This document shows positions 55,701-61,700 of a DNA stretch of 64,000 nucleotides, one piece after another; position 1 is the stretch's first letter, and each line of letters starts with the position of its first letter. Made by a program: the position numbers and the translations under genes. The notes under the pieces are model-generated. The model was not told the DNA's origin and did not search any database. It worked only from the letters and a program-made list of their open reading frames with translations. The stretch spans positions 1 to 64,000 of the forward strand of contig QUTJ01031852.1 in assembly GCA_003573635.1 (NCBI GenBank), given 5' to 3'. The DNA is from Goniomonas avonlea. Its lineage: Eukaryota > Cryptophyceae > Goniomonadida > Goniomonadaceae.

Positions 55701-58700
55701 TATGGGTACTGGCGCCTGCGGCTGTGAAGGTGAACTCCGAAGGTGTGAAGTCCAGCCACGGGCCCGACAGCTGGATCGCGACGGAGGCTGTCGGCGCTTG
55801 CGCAACACTTACGAACATCGGCTCGCTAGTCTGGCCGACGTTGATCGCCGAGTACTCCGGCGGAGTAAATGATTTCGCTGGCTGGATCTTGATGCTCGTG
55901 GAGGCAGGCGGGGTGAAGTGATACTTGTCAGGACCAGACACAGCGTACGTGATCGCCTGGACTCCATCGATTTGGCCCTTGACAGTCCACGTCTGGAGCG
56001 CCGTTCCGGTGAATGAGAGACTCGATGGCAAAAACGTCAGCCCTGGGCCTGAAGGCGTCACCGTCACAGTTGCTGCCTCGGAGATGCCAACGTTGAGCTG
56101 CCCAGAAGTTACACTGTTGCCCAGGACAGGGTACGTTGAGAATCCAAAAGTCTTAGCCGGCAGAATCGTGATGCGTCCGGGCTGAGGTGGAGTGAACTCG
56201 TATTTATCCTCACCGGAAACAACGTAGAGGATTGCCAACGGATCACCCAGAGTGCTCCCAGACACCCTCCAAGCCAAAGAGGTCACTCCACTCGTGAAAG
56301 TCAAGCTCGTAGGAGTGAAGGTCAAGCCGGAACCACTGGGTGTGATCGTGACCGCAGTTGGCGGCGCGCGTGAGACGCGCACCGGCAAAGTCGCAGATGT
56401 CACTCCTCGGCCAAGGTTGGGATAGGCTGGTAAGATGAATGTCTTCGCTGCCTCAACAGTCACAGTGGTGGACGGTGGAGGCGAGTAACGGTATTGGTCT
56501 TCTCCAGAGATCGCATAGGAAACTGGTACAGTCCCTTCCTGTGAGCCGCGGACTGTCCAGGTTTGGTCAGTGCTGCCACCTGCCTCGAAAATCAGCTGCG
56601 TGGGAGCAAAGGTCAATCCTGTGCCAGTTGGTGTGATCATAACCCTCGTGGGAGGTAGGCTGGTCACGGACACCGTCAAAGGTCCAGATGCAACACCAAC
56701 AGCGAGCACAGGGTAGGCCGGGAGCATGAAAGCCTTTGCGTCCTGGATTGTCACGCTGCCCGAGGTGGGCGTGAAGTGTAGAGTATCCGGACCTGACAAG
56801 GTGTACGTGACGACTTGATTTCCGTTGATGGTACCGACGACAGTCCAAGTCTGAGCGCCCCTCTCGGTGAACGACAGAGTGGTGGGAGTGAAAGTGAGTC
56901 CGGGCCCAGACGGTGTCACTGTCACGGTTGCATCTGATGAGATATCGACGCTGAGCTGCCCCGACGACACTTGATTGCCGAGGACCGGGTAGGTTGGGAC
57001 AGAGAGGATCTTGGCTTCAATGATGGAGATGAAACCCGGATCAGGCACAGTGTAATTGTACCTGGACTCGCCAGAGAGCATGTAGGTGATACCCTGCACT
57101 CCAACAACATCACCATGGACTGTCCAAGTCCTGGCCATGGCACCTCCTGCCCGGAAAACGAGAGATGGTGGTGTAAACGTGAGACCTGTTCCTGAGGGAG
57201 TGATCCTGACTTCTTCCTTTGGCATCGAAGACACACGAATGGTCAACTGAGGAGACTCAACAGCAGCTCCCAGCACCGGGTAAGCGGGAATGTCGAAGGA
57301 CTTGCTCGCGCCCTGCACGACTTGCAGACCTTCTCCAGGAGGGGTGTATTCATACTGGTCCGCACCAGTCACCACATGTGAAACGGCGTGGAATCCAGGA
57401 GTTCTACCCATGACCGTAAAGCTCTGAGCGGCAGCTCCCGCAAGAGTGAAGGTGAATTCGGCGGGAGTAAATTCCAGACCAGGTCCCGAGAGTGTGATAA
57501 ACACAGACGAAGACGGAGGTTGGGCAACCTTGATGATCAAGGGCTTGCTCGTCTGACCTGGGTTGAGGGTGTAGTACTCCGGGAGGACGAACCGCTTAGC
57601 GGCTTGGATCGTAATGCTTCCGGGTGTAGGGGGCGTGAAGTGGTACTGGTCGCGCCCAGACACCGTGTATGTGATGGACTGCACACCGTCAATCACTCCC
57701 ATCACTGTCCAAGACTGGTGAAGGGTGTTGGTGAACGAGAGGCTCGCAGGTGTGAAGGTTAGCCCTGCACCCGAGGGAGTCACAGTCACCGTCGCATTCT
57801 CTGAGATTCGGACGTTAAGGGAAGGCGATGTTACGCCGTTGCCCAACAAAGGATATGTCGAAAACGCGAACGTCTTGGCTGGCTGAATGACAACTCGATC
57901 TGTTGCTGGGACTTTGTACATGGCTTGATTCGGGCCCGAGACGACATATGAAATTTCGATCGAACCCAAGTTGCTTCCAGTTACCGTCCATGCTCCAGAC
58001 ACATCCCCATTTACGATGGTCAAGCTTGAGGGAGAGAACGTCAGTCCATCCCCACTGGGCGTCACTGTCACAGAGGAAGGAGGCGTCTCGGAAACTGTCA
58101 CTGTCAGCAACCCTGATGTCACTGCCTGACCAAGAACCGGGTAAGTCGGCATCGTGTATGTCTTGGCTGGTTGCACCGTGACCTCACCAGACGCAGGAGG
58201 CATGTACTGTGAGCGAGCATCCCCGCTGAGGGTATATGTCACTGGGAACGTCCCGTCGTAGGCACCCTGGACAGTCCAGGTCTGTGACAATTGGCCACCA
58301 GCCTCAAACACCAGCTGCGGCGGGTTGAAGGTGAGCCCAAGGCCACTTGGGGTGATCACCATGCGGGTTGTTGACAAGCTCGAAACGGAAACAGTTAGCG
58401 GCCCAGAGGTGACTTTGTTGCCGAGCACAGGGTACGATGGTACGTAGACATACTTGACGTCCTGAACCGTAACGTTACTCCACTTCTCGAGGAAGTGATA
58501 CATGTCCCGGCCCGAGTAGGTGTACTTGATATCATGGAAACCGTTGATAACGCCCACAACTGTCCACGTCTCAACACGAGTTCCAGTAAACACAGCCCAG
58601 CGCCTGTACACAGGGTTGAAGGTCAGGCCATTGCCAGTGGGCGTAACCTGAACTTCAGCTTCAGCCGAGATGGTGATTTCGATCTCTTGGGATGTGACAC

Positions 58701-61700
58701 CGTTGCCCAGGATAGGATACGGGGGTGCGATAAATCGCTTTGGTGGGATAATTTCGATGGTCGTGGGCTCAGGAACTGTGTAGTTGTACATCGACATGCC
58801 CGAAACCGAGTACGTGATTGCCTGCGGTCCTTCCACTGTTCCCATCACCTTCCAGGTCTGCGACACCGGGCTATTCGGAAGCCAGTTGAGGGAGTCAGGC
58901 GAGAAGGTAAGGCCATTGCCGATCGGTGTGAGTGCGACGGACACCTTCGGCAACGTAGAGACCCGAATATTCAGCTCCCCGGACCACACACCGGCACCGA
59001 GCACATAGTACGAATCGACCAGGAACATGTTCGCTCCCTTTTGTACGGGCTGCACCCCGTTACCTGGCGGCGTGTACTCATACTGACTGGCCCCAGAGAC
59101 GACGTGCGTAACGGTCTGGAATCCAACTTCAAGACCAGTGATTGTCAGGCTGGCACTCATAGCGGTGAACGGAGTGAACGTGAACACTGAGGGTGTGATG
59201 CGCAACCCAGGACCGGAGAGTGTGATGGTAACCGAGCTTGTTGGGATCTCCACCACACGGATCGTGCGAGGCTCGCTCGTCTGACCAACATTGATGGTTG
59301 CATATGACGGAACGATGATCGACTTGGGTGGGTTAATTCTGATGCTCGAAGCTGGAGGTGGCGTGAAATGATACATGTGTGGGCCGGAGAGAACGTAGGT
59401 GATTGGCTGCTGCCCGTTGACCGCCCCCGAGACCTTCCAGGTCTGAATCGCCGCGTCCACGAATGACAGGCTCGAGGGGGCGAAAGTCAAGCCGGGGCCA
59501 GATGGCGTCACTGTCACCAAAGCGGCGTCAGAGATGCCCACGTTGAGTTCTCCGGATTGCACGCTGTTGCCAAGAGGAGGGTAGGTCGAGAAAGCAAACG
59601 TCTTTGCAGGTTGGATTACGACCGCGCCCGCCTGCGGTATGGTGTACTTGTACTGATCAACGCCAGAAACAGCGTACGAGACTTCCACAGGGTCACCAAG
59701 GACTGCTCCAGCAACCGTCCATGTCCCAGAAGTTTGCGCTGGAGTGAACGTCAGGCTCGCAGGAGTGAAAGTCAGTCCATCGCCGCGTGGTGTGAGCGTT
59801 ACTGAGGTCGGTGGCGTCTCCGAAACCGACACCGTCAGAGGCGGCGACTGGACATTCTGCCCCAGGGTCGGATAGCTTGGAAGAGTGAACGTCTTGGCCG
59901 CCTGTACGGTCACCGAGCCGACAGCCGGGAGTGTGAACTCGTACTGGTCCTCGCCGCTGATGGCGTATGTGACCGGGATATCACCGACCTGGGTGCCTTG
60001 CACCATCCAGGTGGCTGATGTGCTTGCTCCAGCCACGAACTCCAAGCTGGAAGGAGTAAAGGTCAAACCTGGTCCACTCGGCGTGATGACCACTCGGGTT
60101 GGCGGCAAGCTCGACACAGAGACCGTCAGCGGCCCAGAGGTCACCTTGTGACCAAGCACCGGGTAAGTCGGGAGTCCAAACGTCTTTGGCTCTTGCACCA
60201 GAATGCTGCTGGAGGCTGGTGTAAAGTGCAATTTGTCCGGACCGGTCAGAGCGTAATCAATCTGATGGCGGCCATTGACTGTGCCCATGACCTTCCACGT
60301 CAGAGCGCCAACCCCGGTGAACGACACTGTTGATGGCGAGAATGTTAAGCCTGGGCCCGATGGGGTCACCGACACAGAAGCTGTGTCCGAGATATCCACC
60401 TGGAGCTCGCCTGACATCACCCCGTTGCCCATGACAGGGTAAGTCGGAAGCAACAGCGTCTTCGGGGTGACGATTGTGATGCTTCCAGGGTTGGGAACGG
60501 TGTAGTTGAACCGTGATGCACCCGAGAGCGTGTAAGAAACAGCGTGCTGGCCAACTTGGCTGCCCTTGACCTTCCAATTAGCAGTTATGGACCCACCCGA
60601 CTGCCAGGTCAGAGAGGTTGGCGTGAAGGTAAGACCCGTGCCGAATGGGGTAATTTCCACCTGCGCGGTGGGCAAACTGGACACGCGCACTGTCAGCGAA
60701 TCTGATTCCACATGAGCACCGAGAACAGGATAAACAGGAATGTTGAAAATCTTCTCAGCTCCTTGCACTGCCTGCTCCGGATTTGTTGGCGGCGTGTACT
60801 CGTACTGATCAGGGCCTGAAACCACATGAGACACAGTGTGGAATCCAGCCTCTGCGCCATACACAGTCAAAGACTGGCTCTTGACACCAGCAGCCGTAAA
60901 CGTGAATTGCGTCGGAGAGAACTGCACTCCAGGTGCAGAGAGAGTGACGGTGACAGAGGAAGTGGGGGATTCAACCACGGTGATCGATTGAGGCCCGCTC
61001 GTTTGACCAACATTGACCGTGTAGTATTCTGGCATAATAAACGACTTGGCAGGCTGAATCCTGATACTGCCAGAGGCAGGCTGAGTGAACTGATACCTGT
61101 CAGGTCCCGACAGAGCGTACACGACAGACTGCACACCGTTGACCAAGCCCTCGACCTTCCAAGACTGCACCGTTGTGTCAGTAAAGGACAAGCTCGCTGG
61201 CGTAAACGTTAGGCCGGGTCCAGTCGGAGTCACGGTGACGGTCCCTGGAGCCGAGATGCCCACATTGAGTGCTCCCGACGTCACACCGTTGCCCAGTACA
61301 GGGTAGGTCGAGAACCCGAAAGTCTTGGCAGGTTGGATGACAATGCGGCCAGGTACGGGAGGGGTGTACTCAGCAAGGTCTTGCCCTGAAATGGCATACA
61401 CAATGTCAACGGGGTTGCCGACAACGCTTCCCATCACTCTCCAAGACAACGAAGTTGCACCAGTTCCAGTGAATGTCAGGCTCACCGGAGAGAAGGTCAA
61501 ACCTTCTCCACGGGGTGTGATTGTGACAGAGGCCGACGGGACCGCAGAGACACCAACATTGAGCCATGCCGACTGAACGTTCTGTCCAAGCGTGGGGTAG
61601 GTCGGAAGCACGAACGTCTTGGACGCCTGTACCTTGACCGAGCCCTCTGCTGGGGGGACGAACTCGTACTTGTCGGCCCCGCTGATTGCGTACGAGATAG

